A stretch of 64,000 bases of DNA. Origin: Tanytarsus gracilentus. Its lineage: Eukaryota > Arthropoda > Insecta > Diptera > Chironomidae. Positions 23,001 through 38,000 of this stretch are shown here, in pieces. The stretch is from NCBI GenBank assembly GCA_038502055.1, contig JAXRKN010000038.1:1736001-1800000 (forward strand), read 5' to 3'. Each line of letters starts with the position of its first letter. Positions within the stretch are counted from its first letter, which is position 1. The translations under genes and the position numbers were made by a program. Under the pieces are notes generated by a model that was given only the letters and a program-made list of their open reading frames with translations, was not told the origin of the DNA and did no database searches.

Positions 23001-26000
23001 GCCCTCTCACACACAAAATTTCTCTCTATTTACGACCGATTCGAAAATTGTAATTCATTCTTCTTACCTCGCGGTTGTATAGTGACGCAAAACGAACGAT
23101 ACACATTCACGGCGTCTGAAAGGCCAAGCATTTCTCTTACTCTCTCTCACTATTAGACGGCAGTCGCAATTTTTTTGTGTTGCGAAATTTTAGTTGAAAT
23201 AGTTAAAGATTTTTTTTGTTTATTAGCAAGCACGAGCGAGAAAACCGCGTGGGTGAGATTTTTATTGCAAACTATTTATCTCAAGTTTAAAAATTATTTT
23301 GCGCGTTGAATTTTTGAAATCTGATATAATAAAGATGTAAAATCTTTGGGTGGTTTTGATGAGCTATAAAAGTTGTCACCACGTGAGACATTTACTAAGA
23401 AAATAATGTGTTTAATGACATTTATAGTTGTGGAGTGTGAAGTGTGTAATATGTTTTCCATTTTTAACATTTATGGACAAGGAATTTTCTATTTATGATC
23501 AAATGAGCTAATTTCACAGTGTTGCGGAATATAACGGATTTCTTCATTTGTTTATTGGTGCTGAATAAATTAGTAATTTTTCAAAAGACCATTTCGCAAT
23601 TTTTAAACCTTTTAAAAGAAATTCAAATTTTAAAATGTCACTTTTATGTTCACTCAATACCCAGGAAGTACATTTGTGTCATTATCTTTCTCTTTTCACA
23701 CCAAATTTTCCACTCAATTTTCTTGAAACATACTTCCTCCAAACTAATCACCAAAGTGCTCTCAAGTGCAATTTTTACTATCACAAAGTGTGTGTCAATG
23801 TTTATTTTATTTAGTCGAGCACCGCATGTTTCCACTTTACTTGATCGTTTGTGATTTTAATTACCATACAATCAAAGCGGAAACAACGCAATTCACTTCG
23901 AGTATGATTAATGATGAGTCCCGGGTCGACGAGCGAAAGAGAGTCGGGAGATTAAAATAGTGCATCGTCTAATTTTAGCTTCCCCTTTTCTTTTCTTAAA
24001 AAAAATCACTCGTTAATTATATTCGTGAGGGGAAATAAAAAATTAGAACAAAAAAGATTTTTCTCAGGAAAAAATTGTCCGTACTCAATGCGACAAATGA
24101 TGATTTCGTTATGTCGCTACACTTATTCACTGCCGCTAATGAAACTTACACACATAGAGGAATGTTTTTAATGATGATGAAGCTGACAAACAGTTGTTAT
24201 TATTTATTGAGAAGTTTCGGATGTCTTTCTCTAGCCGGCTCTCGAGTTTATCGTGTTTCATGTTAATTTAGAGCTAAAAAAATAAGTTAAAAATATTCCA
24301 GTGCATAATTTTAATTTTTTTCTTCTATTGATCACGTTGCAATTAATTTTTCTCGCTCCACGAAGCTAATTAGACGATTATTGAGTGTTTATACAAAGTT
24401 CGAAATTCTACAGCTGGAATTTGTAAGCACTTTTTATATGTTTGTGTGTTTTATGATGAGTTATGAGTCGATAGTAATTTAAAGTGCGTAAATTGAATGT
24501 TTTAAACGTGAATGGACTTATATGTAAACGTGTAACGTGACCTCGAAAATAAGTTTAAAATGTAACGTAATTTATAAATTTAAAAATCAAAAAGTTTAAT
24601 CACGATTCGTTCTTTAAAAAACCTTCAAAAACAATTTTGTTGACCCACCTCGCGACCACTTTAAGCATTTAATCCCCAATTACGGAAATGAGCAATTAAT
24701 ATTCTCCTAACTCACTCAATTTTCATAAAAGTTCAACTTGAATTTTAATTGATTCCACTCTCGGTGCGCGCGCCTCCTCCACATGTATAAAATACAAAAA
24801 AAAATATATACAAAGTTAACTCGAGCAAGTCTTACCGGAGTGTAAGTTTTGCTCTAAATACCGTGTGAGATGTATACAAGTATTTATTTGCGAGCCATTC
24901 ATATACAAAGATTCTCTCTCTTGCTCGCTCACAACAACGTGGAGTGCCCACAAGCACAACACAGTTTGAGCGAGTGAATGAAAGACAAAAAAGTAGAAAC
25001 TGAAATCACCGTAATTAATTAATTCAACTTGTTACACACTCGCTCAATTTCTTTTCACTAAATTCATCTCTTTCTCTCTCTCCATCACCCACCGTCATCA
25101 CAAACCATCTCTTACAACCAGGTACCGATTCGACGAATTGGGCGTTGAACTCTTTTCCGACTCTGATCGTCTCTCATTCACATCGCTAAGTCGCTCATCG
25201 TCACTAATTCAATTTGAGTCGCTCGAAAGGCAGTTACAGCAAAGCGACTCTCAAATATCTGGTTCATCTCCATCGATCTACTCATACGAAGGCGCCAGTG
25301 GAACTTCTACAAGTGGCAACGCACATCAAGAGATTAATAATAGTGAGAAATTGTCCGCACCCATTGCCATTAATTTGCCCACAATCAAAGCTATTGCATC
25401 GAATCCCCCACTACCACTGCCGTCGGTCGTTGTTACTGCGAGTGTCGTGCAGTTTACGAATTCCGACTCGGAGCCATTTTCGAGTGGTGGTAGCAGTTCG
25501 AGTGGCAGCTTCTCGAGCGATGACAGTGAACTTCACGTTATTGCTGATAAAAAACAGCAAATTGTAAATGATTCATCGCTCTCATCGACTTCATCGTCAT
25601 CCGAGGACGGAAAAGTGTCTAACAGCGCGATCGTTGTTGTTGGCATGATAAAGGCGAATGAAAATAGAAGAAAACATTCGTCGAGTATTTTTCGCGCAAA
25701 GAATTCTGTTGACAGTTTGAGCGAAGACTCAGGTCAGTTACACTTTTAATGAGAAACTTGTTTACAAAGTGTTTATTTACTTTGAGTCTAAATACTGTTA
25801 TGTATATTCATTTCCATAGATTGCTAAACATAGAAATGTTTTATATACAAGTTTCTCATCCCTTGATTAAATTTTAATTTATTTACTAATTTGACATCAT
25901 TGCAGGTTATTGCGATCGAGATACGCGTCGTGGCGGAACACTATCACTCGACTCATCGCTCACTCCCACTGGAAATGATCTGGAAGATGAAGATGGAAGT

Positions 26001-29000
26001 GTGATTGAGGAAAAGAGTATTCAACAAATGCGACTTTTGCCACGCATTCGGAGTCACTCGGATGAGGACGATGTGTCCTATCATAGCATGGAAAATCTCA
26101 ATCGGAGAATAAAATCGCGCAAAATCGACTTGCTTAGTGAAATAAACATTGAAGATTCTCTTCGAGCGACGCCGCAGTCATTGCGAGGAGTAAAAATAGA
26201 CACGACGAGTGCCGAACGTGGCACGATGGTTAAAAATAAAATGGAAAACTCACGGCGATCGCCAGAATTTGAGACTCACGAGAAATTCATTTCCATCAGC
26301 TCACCGGAGCTCTATGCGAGTGGTGACAATTCCAGAACGAACGATCGTTCAAATTTAAAGAGAAATTATAGAAAATTTAGGGACTTTAATGCAGTGTCAA
26401 GTGTACCCGAGCACCTGAATTTACTCGCGAGTGATCGTGAAGAATATTGTGAATTTTCCACGAATAGCCACGCGGACTCTGTGGCCAGTAAAAATTTCAA
26501 TCTCTTTGACCTAAATTACGGGCAAACGAGTGGAAATAGTGCGTCGAAAAAGTGTGTAGATATCTCTGCAAGTTGTGCAAATTTGACTCTCTTAAATTAT
26601 TCCGACGATCCCACAGTTGATTTTTGTTATGATTCGCCACTAAAATTGATGCCAATTAGCCGTTCGAAAATACAAACGACAACAATGAGTGGCAAACTGC
26701 CCACGCGATTTCCATCGAGTGATGACGAAGAGGACGACTTCATCTCGTCTTATCACAGCAAGGAGCTTTCATCGCTCCTCGAAGAGATTTCAGCGCATTT
26801 CAATAAAAATTTATCGATTCTTAATGATCGTGAGGCTTCTTATGAGCCGCAGACTGATGTTAGAGATACAACTATGGAGGTTAAGAGCTTAGATAGGACA
26901 AATTCACCGCCAAAACCGCCGCCTCGTGCACGAACTCAAATTAAAACGAGCCCAAATCATTCGGCCGTCAAGCAAAAGGCGACTTTTGATCAAGATCCAA
27001 CCAACTTAACCACAACATATGCGCAGAGTCTCGAAAAGTGTAATTTTAATGTGGACGAACCAGTGAATGTTTATAATTCACGTCAAAATATCTACCTGAC
27101 AGTTGAAAATGAGCCGATAAAAAACAATGAGGATCTACCTAAGGCCGTACATAAAAGAAACTTTGTATCGAGTACGCCGAATTTAAATTATTTCGATTTC
27201 GATATGCGTCACGTGCATCATTACAGTTCAATTGACAACAATGCTATTGAAAATGATCGTTTGAGTCCATCGTTCAACGTCAACCATCACGACGAAAATA
27301 GATCGACGTCTATGAAGGAAATTCCTACAGCAAATTCACGTGCTAGCTCAACGGGCATTCTCGCCTCCTCAACTGGCGGCTCAAAAAGCCATCTCTCGGT
27401 GAGTTTCTGTCCGATTGTAAGTGAAATTAGTTGGCAGCACCCAGACGATGATGATTTTTCCGACGATGTTGATATGGACCCATCAGCTGGCGAAGATTAT
27501 AGTGCAGCTCGAAATGATTCACTCATAAATTACTATGAGGATGAAAATGTCGATGATGATGATGACAGTGAGGAGGATTTCGATGATTTTCGTGCTGTTG
27601 GAATTTCAACAAATACAGCGATGCCAGTTACAACAACTAATGTAAAGATACAAGTTAATGATGATGATCAAACACAATCACAACTCCACAAATACTCACA
27701 AAATGAACACATTAATGACGATAATACTCACGCGGCGATCATTAAAACATCCACACCACCAGACGATGTTGCATGCAACATTGTTGAGCCTAAAGTTATT
27801 GAAACATTATCGGATCGGCAACAATCGCAGCAAGTTAGTCATAAAATGCTCGTCGAGACGCAAACACCGAGTGAAAAATTAATTTCTGCTGAATGTCTTC
27901 AATCAGCTGCTATTATGGACGCGAATAAAATGCAAACTCAATCGATGACAACCGTGCCTCAAAAGGTTGTTAGCGTCAGCGAAAAGTCCAAGAATAAGAA
28001 ATCAATTTTCTCGCGCTTATCGTCCGGTTTTCGTTTTTCATTTCGTGGCAAAAAGAATAAAAAGTCCATTAAGAGTGACGGTATCGTCCATTATCCAGTC
28101 GAAACGAACAATAACGGTGATGCGCTCAAACAACAACAGATCAACGTGACTGTTGTCGATAAGCGATCGCAAAAAAATGGTACGAAATCGACTGACACTG
28201 GTGACTTCGTTTACATACCGCTAACAGATCCAAACGATAATGTGCGAATTATTAATTCACATGGTGATAAATTGGCAGCCGATTTACACCAGAAATTGCT
28301 GAATGACAATTCAATGCAAAGTCAAAGTGAGCAGTCGTCAGTCGAGCGACAATCGAGATCGATGCAGCCACAAAAGAGAGAATCGCCTCCTCGAGGTGGA
28401 CCAATGGGTAAACCACCATTGCCCAAGGTAAGCATAATTTTTTGACACGCGACAGTCTTCGCTAAATTTTTCTCTCGAGATCATTTCACCTCAAATTTTT
28501 TTCTCCAAATCCATAGCAACCTCCACGAATCGTCGGCACGACAACAAAACGTCCTAGTGCGCAAGCACCAAGAGCCTCGTCTACACCACGCGAATACGAC
28601 AATGGTGAATTTTTTAATCAGAGCATGATAGGCGATGGACTAAAGCAGCAGTATTATTCTGAACGTGCCAGAACGATGGACGGTGGAAGTAGCGGTCATA
28701 AAATTGGATTAATTGAGACAAATCTCGATACGGACGAGACAATAATAAATGGCAAGACTCAGAGTTTAATGGAGCTGGGCATTGGTCAAAATACCAGTGA
28801 GATAATGAGTCGCATGAGTGGGATGGGGGGTGTGAAAGTGATGCAAAATGATAATAGTGGCAAAAGTGAAAGACGTCCGCACAAAAGCATGGAATTTCTA
28901 TTGGATAAAGAAAACCATCAACGTGTCCTGGTGAGTTAAATTTAATTTTATTGCGAGCCATAAAAAAGTCCTCGAAATATATTTTATTTAACGCACACAC

Positions 29001-32000
29001 TCTCACAAAAAAGTAACAAGCGGCAGATGACAAAATTTCTTAAATTCCATCTCATCCCTTTTGCATTTAAAGACACACAAACACGTCTTTTTCCAAATGT
29101 GAGATGAATATTTAAAGTGAAATATGTGTGATGCTAGAGCTAATGTAGAATGACTTTAAAAAGCCGACAATTTATGAGCTGTGATGACAAAAGAGATTTC
29201 TTATTTGTTATTTTCACTCACTCATGAGAATTATTTTTTTTGGGATATCCTGTTTGACATTCCATTTTTAAAAAGGAAGTTCTCCACCTGTGCATGGATT
29301 TGAGATGAAAATTTTATTTGCAAATAGCGAGATGATATCATCACTCAGTCGATGAATATTCTCAGCATTTATCAAATAATTTTTTTCTCCCCATCTGGAA
29401 AAAATTACGACATTTTCGTCTTCATCAAAAAGCGAGTCCTAAATAAATAAAAGATTCTAATTCAAGACGAACAACTTTGTCAACCACTATGTGATGAAAC
29501 TCGAGCAGTTTGTTTTATTTTTAGAGACGAATGCATGTCAAATTGACTGTGCAAATTTTCTTTTTATTCCATTAACTTTTTGTAAACTTAAACTTCCTCG
29601 AGTGTCGTAACATTCGATAGACTTTAATATCTCTCTTTTTTGCGATAAACCACATTTCACACTTTATCGGAAGAAAATTAAAAATTTCAAATTGAAAACC
29701 GATTTTACGTCACCTAACGCCATAATTTTTTATCGCATTTTTCAGGGATGAGAACTAGTAAAATTTAAGTGAACTGACGTACACTGACGTACACCCACGT
29801 ACACCCACGTACACTGACGTACACCCACGTGCACTGACGTACACTGACGTACACTCACGTACACTGACGCGCAATTAAAAAATTAACAAAGATAAAATGA
29901 AAAAAAAAGACAAAAAATAAGAATTTGTCTTTTTACAACCATTAATTTATGTTAAGTCTATAAAAATATATATTAAACTTTTTTAAAAGCAATAACATTT
30001 CATAATATTTGAAAACCTTTTTTTTTATAAAAAAAATGATTCTGCAACCGTCGAAAAAAATTAAAATGTACAACATCTATCAGAAGACCCGTTATTCAAA
30101 TATTTTACATTAACCGTTGAACGTTGCGTTGCTACTACAAAACAAATAGTAATTAAATTTAAATTACTACATGTACATCAATTTTACAAGAGTGAATAAT
30201 TCATAGGGCGGTCAACTGCAGGAGTTTTACTGGGACATTCCCGGATTTTCAGAAAATTTCCCGTGTCCCGGATTGAGTAAAAATTGTCCCGGATTTTTGC
30301 AATTGAAATAAAATAGAACAATTTTGCACTAATTTTGCAGAAAAAAGTTTGATAACCTTTTTTTTAAATGCATTAACTTTAAAAGTATGAAAAATTTTGG
30401 AGCAAAGTGTAATTTTTTAGGATAAAATTTTTGTGTCCCGGATTTTAATCATCATGTCCTGTTTTTTTTTTGAAAAACCTCTGACCGCCCAAATAATTCA
30501 TAATAAGCAACTTATTTTGAAATATATGCTTAATTTTACAAAAAAAATTAATTAAATAAATTTAAAATTTTATTAGACTATCCATCCAAACGTTGAATAA
30601 TTGCATCCAATTGGAATAAAAAGAATACGAGAATATTTTTTGGAGTTTTTTTTCCTTTTATGAATAAAGACAGATTAACATTAAAAGTTCACGTTTTTAA
30701 AGAATCATTAAAATTGGAATATATCGATATAAACATAATCTTGATCTTTTTGAATTTCATCAAGTGGCCTCAGCAATCAAAATTTGATATTTTTTTTGTG
30801 TATGTATACTGTCATTCTAAGAAATTTGAGACTCTTTCGCTTCCAAACATAATGTCATTAATATCACGTAATTGGATTTTTTTTTAGCAAAACTTGAATT
30901 ACTCATGGCGAAAAGCAAAAAAGTTTTAAGGTATATGAAACGTAATTATAAAACTAATTAAAGGGCACTGTTGCACTTGCGTTTAATTCAACAGTATTTT
31001 AATTTTCAAAATTAAAACAAATAAACTAAATTATTTTTTAAAATTTATGAAAAACTAAAAATGAAAAATTAACTTTTCCTGAATTGAAAAATTTTAATGT
31101 CCAAGTGTAATTTTGAAGTTTTATAAGAAAATTTTTTAAATAAAAATTAAGTTAAAGCTTTTGTGAATGGTTTTAAATATTTTAATAACTTTGGAGGTTT
31201 GATAAAATATTTTTGGATTTGTAAGGAATTTGTGTGGTCGGTTGGTCTGCGTCTGGTCCCCCGTCCTCACGTCCCACGTACACTCGCGTACACCCACGTA
31301 CACCGACGTACATTTACGTTCTTTAGAAATGCTAGTTCTCACCCCTAGGCATTTTTACTAATAAAAAAATCGATTTAAAATCAAGCTCATCCATCATGAC
31401 TTATAAATTTAGTTTATTGTTTTTCTCTCCCATGAGGTCAGCAAAATTAATATGAAATGGAATGTGCTTTCGTATATGCAATTCTATCATACATGTGGTT
31501 GTCTAGTCTGCACACGTTGAGACAATCGATAGTCAACACAACAAAATATTTATTGAAAATCAATCAAGCGCAGGCAATTTCCATGTTTGCTTTTTTTTCG
31601 GAAGTTAACTCGCAGCTGTTTAGATGGAAATTGACTTTCTAAAAGCTGCTTTTTCATACGCTTAAATTTGCATTGAATGTTATTTAAATCTGCTCTCACG
31701 AGAATGGATTCTAACGCTTCTTTATATAAACGCGAAAGTTAATCTATTTTTAACAAAAAAATGAGGGAGTTGTGTGCGGGGGACGAGAGCAGCAGCGCGT
31801 GTTTATTTAAGCACTTTGCGCTATTTATTGAATAAATTTTTGCACTGCATTGACTCGTCTATAAATCAAGAGAGTTTCTATTTGAGGTTGAAATCAAGTT
31901 GAGTCACTGCATGCGAGTATAATTAATGAGATTTCAAAAAAGAGTAAATTAAATTCGAATTTAAATTAAGTGGAAAATTCTGAATTTAGAGCTCATGAAA

Positions 32001-35000
32001 ATAATTTTATGTAGCTGGAAGCAAAGTCTCATTTACCTTTTTTGACATGTTTTTTTTTGCAATTAAACCCACCCACAAAACTCTTTTATTATAATCATCC
32101 TAAAGATAATATGAATTAAGCTTTATTATAGCGATAATGCTTAAAGGATTATTGAGGCAATTTAGCACAAAAGAGTGGGAGACTTCGTGTTTGATTCATG
32201 AGAATATCCAATTTTTCCATTTTCTAAAAATATATCGAGATTTTCCTTCAGGGAACAATTTCTCTTTTGTTTACATGAACTTTTTAAAAAAGAGCTGGAA
32301 TGTTTTTATGTAGCGAAAAAAAATATTCATTAAAATGCTCGATTGAGCTTGGGACGCCCTCTCACGCGCCATATGGATGCTCTTTACAACTGAACCTCCA
32401 ACGATCCATGGCACACAGTGAAATATGTTCTTGTTGAATGATGAAGTTATGATGGGGTGAAAAGAAATTCAACAAAATGAGTCGAAAAAAATTCCATTAG
32501 AGCATGAATGAATGTACAAAAGGCATCAACACATGGCACATCATCAGTTTCCATTACTTTTTTTTGATGTGCGTGTGTTCAAAAAAAGTTGTGAGATGGC
32601 AATCTATCAACATGATATGGTAATGACTCTTTTATGGTTTGTAATGCTGTCAGCTGACTGCAGTGCGTACGGTTCTAATGCTTACTTCCCACGTCTTAAT
32701 TAAATTTGATATATGTAAAAATGTCTGTAAATTCTCATCTGTTCAATGGCTTCGCTTAAGCTTGTTTATTTTTTGAACTAAGGTCAACGGTGGAGTCAAG
32801 TTTCTTTATTGTTACAATGACCGGTTGCTGACTTTTACAAGTCTCAACACACAATTGATTAATTAATTAGTTGATTGTTGTTTTCAATATTCTTGCTTTA
32901 TCACTGTGGACTTTGTAAAGGACATAATAGTTGTTAATTTTCTTTATAATAATATTTTGGTTTATAATAAAATTGCAATAATAAATTTTAATTTGAAAAA
33001 TTAAATTTCACACTTCACAAAACGCCAGCTTTAATTTCTCTTAAAAGATCTTTTTCCTGATCTCAATCTTCAATATCTTCTTTTTATTACATTGCAACCC
33101 AAATAATGTATATCACATAAATTACACCCTCGTGCGCTACTGTCTATATGTGTTCAGTGTTTATTTCAGGGATTTATCTATCGAGTTGAGAAATATCTGA
33201 CGAAGTGTATCTATTTTGCAATTCAGTTCGCGTTTGGACCACATTGTTGTTGATGTTCATTCATTGACACACAATTTATTTTCCCTCAACTCTATTTTTT
33301 GTGGCTCCCGTAAAGTTTTATTTGATAAGAGAAAACTTTTATATTCGCTCTCGCTCTTTATTGCGGAAATTATTCACAGTCTGTGTATGAATAAATTTTT
33401 ATTAAAGATATCGCATTACGTTCATATCACATGTTGATTATTTGATTCTCATGTACACTCGAAATGGGCGAATTTAATTTCGGCGGGTGGTTCACGATTA
33501 CATTAAAGTAGCTTGTACTAGCAATTTTCACTGTCATCGAAAGGTTTCGACTATCACTTTGACCTTCTTTCAATGAACACGCTGATTAACATAACGTTCA
33601 GCTCTTTTTTTTGTTCAAATGCAAATCGACACAACACAATAAAAAATTACGTGGCCATAGATCGAGGACAGACAAAAACTTTTTTTCGGACTTCGTGTGT
33701 GTGTTTGCTGCGCTTGAACAAATAAAAGCTTCAACAACAATTGGATTAACCGTTAAGTGACTTCAATTTACTTATTTTTGTTTTCAAAAACGGATTATTT
33801 TAGAGTGCGCAGTGAAGCTGTGTGGAGAGGTCAAAAAATGCATTTTAGGGTGAAAATAATTTTGATAAAATTCTATTTTTTTAAAGACATTTTGAAAAAA
33901 GTTTTATGTTCAAAATTTTTTCTTATAACACCCCCAAAATTTGTTAAACTTGTACAACACTTTTTACGCATGTCATTCTTGAAACCACTTTGGTATCAAT
34001 CATGATAACTTGTTCCTTTTCATGAGCCAATTCTGTTCAATGAACCTCTATTCAATAATATTAAATGCCATAACGAAAGTCTTTGCTCGTTAGCATAAAT
34101 TGACAAAAAGAAGATGAGAAAATTTTCTTTTCATTCACAAATTTTAAATTGAATGAGAAAGAAAAAGTTTTTTTTCCTTATTCATGGCGACAGAAGCCGA
34201 TTTTTTGTAGTTCAAAGAGATGCGGATTTGCATACATTCTCTAATATGCTCACGCGCTTTCATACACATAGGAAAGTCAATTGAATTTATTTGCGAGACA
34301 GTGCACTCATGAGACGCGGCAATTGAAAGTCTCGTCATCATCATCTCATGTTGAATAATATCGAGCTCAATTAATTTTTTCTTCTCACATTGCCGATGAC
34401 AGCAATTTTAATGACATCAGCGCTATTTTGTAAACTTTACTCGATGAGATACTTTTTCCACAGAAATTATTTTTATCTCTAATGAAAATTTGTGCGGAAA
34501 TGATGAATTGTATCAAAAACCGCTGAGAAGGGCTTTCTCATTGCCACCGGGCATTATTATGATGAAATTAAATTCAATGCCATTATAAATTTGATATGAA
34601 AGAGGCGTAATTCAAATGTGAAATAAAAATTAATCGATAAAGATTTTAGAAAATTTATTTAACTTCCAACATAACTGACAAGTTCATAGGAAAAAAAGTT
34701 TTCCAAGCCGATAATTAAAATTGCTTTTAATATCTTCATTATAAATCATTAGCCACGGCAATAAAGTCACGAATGAATGGGTTTACATTGTTAACAGACC
34801 ATCACTAAAAATCGTTTAATTCGCATTAGAGCAATTACACAAACATACTCGCAGCACATTCCATTTGTAGAGTCTTTGACTTTTTGTTTATAATTACCAT
34901 ACACGCTCAATTGCCTTTTCGCTTTCTTTCATGAGTTTTACAGTTTTTAGAAAAAAAATGTATTTAGCATTTAAAAATTTCGCTACTTGTGTAATTATTT

Positions 35001-38000
35001 TTTTGTGGGTTAAAGAGAACATTTTGAGACGGTCGTTGGTGATCTATGCTGATGATCAAGTATAATTACACCAAAAAAAATAATTTTCGAGTAGAACCAG
35101 TTGTGAGATTTTATCTTTAAATTTTAGGATTCGAACCTTGAAATTTAAAATTTTTCAATTTTTGTTTTTCAAATATTTAAATGATTCATCGCTTTAACAT
35201 TCACATAAATTATCTTCTGACTCACTTTCAATTGATGATGAAAATTCTTGATTAAATGAAATATTTGTTTTATTAGTTATTTTTTCTCTCCAAAACTTAT
35301 TTGCCTTTATCGGAATTTAAATTTCATTTCCTCTTAGAAAAAATATGGCGCATCTTTTATTAAAAGAATTCGATATTTAATTTCCTTTAATACCGAACCG
35401 TTTGTTGTTATTATGAATGTTGAGCACACACAACAAACGCACATTCATGATAAAACACATGTTATTTAACATTATTTTCCGGTTATAATGAGTTTTACTG
35501 TGAAAAAGAAATTTCTTTGTTTGTTTGGTCTTGAAAGATTTTGTTGTTGAGTTAAGAGTTTATGCTTTGAGATTTTCGTTAAAAATGGAAAATTTCATTT
35601 TAAAAGAAATCGAGCATTGCAAAGATTCGTGCGTTAACAACGTCACAAAAATGTTTTTGATCAAATTTCAAAGAAAATGAATCAGCAATAAAATATGACA
35701 AAGTTAATAATTCATCCTGAAGTGACATAATTTATGATTAACCCTATAAATAAAGTCGAGACATGAATAAGAGTGAAATTAGTTTGTTTACTTTATTCCA
35801 TGGTATTTCGTTGTTTATGTGATTTATGTAAGGATTTTTCGAAGATTTTAAGTTAAATCAAAATTTTCTCTTACAAATTACTTAAATAACTCCAAAACCG
35901 TGTAATCTTCATGCCAGTACATTTCCTTGAAAAATGTCTTCAACTCTCATCCTCCGTTAAAAAAATTTAAGTCACTGAGAAAAGTACACATACAGAGCAT
36001 TTTTCATAATCTCACATGCCATCTTCGTCTACGACAAAACATTCCAGTTTTCTGGCTAATGTCGAAATGCAAACACATGATTTATGTTGCAGCATAATAA
36101 CCTCACTCTTAGTCATCTCAAATTCGACTAAAAAAACATGTGACGATTATGCGTAAAGACAAGAAAATTTCTACTCCGATAATCTTGTGAACTGAAAATA
36201 GCGATGAGAAATTTTTGAATAAAGGAAAATTTCACCTGACAATCGTTTTAAAAAAAGAGAATTTGAATTGCTAAAATTAAGAGGAAGCACGAAGATTTGA
36301 GTTTGATGACAGGAGGTCGACGGTTTTACTGATTTATTATGATTCTTCCGCTTTCACACTTTTGGTGTTTTTCTGAAAATAAATTATTCTAAAAGAAATT
36401 ATTTTAAAAATTCTCTCCGGCAAGTAAAATATTTTCGAAGTGCTTTCAAATTATTCTAAAAGCCATGCATTCATAAAATGAAAGAAAATCCAATAAAAAT
36501 GGAATAAAATGGGTGCGCAACATCACTTGCTGTTCACCCATGCTTTTTGTCTGTGAATAATTTTGAATAAAATTTGAGTTGCTTTTCAGTTCAATAGCTG
36601 CATAATAAATTTTATTTTATTTTTTCGGTATTAGAGTGATCTCACATTTAAGTGCATGCACACGGCAAGATTTACATTGCCATTTACCTAATGTGAATAT
36701 TTACACTGCCATTTAACGGTTTCATGGACATTCAAAATTGCTGAATAAACAAATCAAATGTCAATCAAAAGGCGAAAGTCTTAATAGTGCAGATCATGGC
36801 GGAAAAATTTATCACTTGCAGCATGTATCCATAAAAGAGATTTCATAAATAGAGTGCGCCATAAATTAATTTATCAAAGCCACATATGGAATTGAGAGCT
36901 GTTTGCAACTGCACACATAATTCAATCATTTATTTTTTCAATTTTTTACTGGAAGAATTAAAAGCAGATGCGAGAAGTTTGCAATGTTCTCTTTGCGCTG
37001 AGTAATTTATATTTTTTTCAGTAGGGGAGTTGTTTTGATTGTTACGCAATAAATTAAAAATTATTTCACTCGTTAAATATCAGAAAAAAGAGAAGTCAAA
37101 ACTCCACTGAAGACGATAATCTCAAGTGGCTGCTTAAGTTGAATAAGATCATCAACTTCAATGTCAATCCACTCCATTCAAAAAAAATTATAAGGAAATT
37201 TAAATAACTAATTTGCATGAATTTTAATTAATTGACACGCGATCAAGCTCAAAAAAATTCACATGAGAACAAAAACAAATTTGACAAAACTTCTCATTAT
37301 CCAAAATTAATATTGTCCGCCTTATTTGTCGATTCGCTTCTCGTTAGAAAAGTAAATAGTGTGCGAAAGATTTTTAAAGATTAAAAAATATAGTGGGACA
37401 TAGCAAAGCAAACAATCACCATATAAACATTCCATTAAACATCAACACAAAGACAATTTTTCACTTTTTATTCGTCATCGCATTCCATGACTACGCATTT
37501 AAAATCTTTTTAACATCTCACACACGAGACATGAATCGACAATTTAAATGAGAGATAAAAAATATTCTTAGAAAATTTTCTTTTAAGCAGATAAAATACT
37601 TTTGTGTATCTTTTGAGACTAAGTCAAATATTTCATTTGTAATTTGAGGCTTTGCTTTGCGTCTGGCAAAAATAAACAGAATTGGCAAAAAACAGAAGAA
37701 TTCTCTCATGCTGTGAAGAATTTTTACCAAAATATTGAATTATAAATCAATTAGTCAAAATTGAATTTTAAAAATTTTTCACACTATTGATTGATTTATT
37801 CTTAAACACACATAGCGAATTTAAATTTAAATGCCCGATTGTCTCACTTCACAAATTACATCATCTCTCTTTTTGTGAATATATATGAAAAGTTGAAATT
37901 GCGCGTCAAAACATATTCTCGATTTACTAACACGACTGGACTGAAAACACGATTATAAAAGCATTAAAAAATCAAACTGTAATTAATGCGTCATTGCATT

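Larger units (their letters stand above)
29743..31348. mobile_element. Non-autonomous hAT-like element with 8-bp target duplication
   Basis: Left end CAGGGATGAGAACTAG; the right end reads CTAGGGGTGAGAACTAG on the other strand. The ends are flanked by perfect 8-bp direct repeats GCATTTTT (29735-29742 and 31349-31356). CAGGG-type termini and an 8-bp duplication are hallmarks of hAT transposons. Both ends carry subterminal arrays of a 10-bp unit around ACGTACAC. No transposase reading frame is present, so it would need an enzyme in trans. Confidence 0.8.

Noticed and set aside
23020..23350. Alternative promoter in intron 2 of the AJM1-like gene
   Set aside because: CTCT- and GC-richer sequence with CAGTC motifs, but no Inr/DPE or TATA at correct spacing and no donor or exon that would follow.
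35120..35145. GGATTCGAACC, resembling a tRNA T-arm on the minus strand
   Set aside because: The flanks do not form a 5-bp T stem, and no acceptor, D or anticodon arms surround it. A similar site near 43630 fails in the same way.
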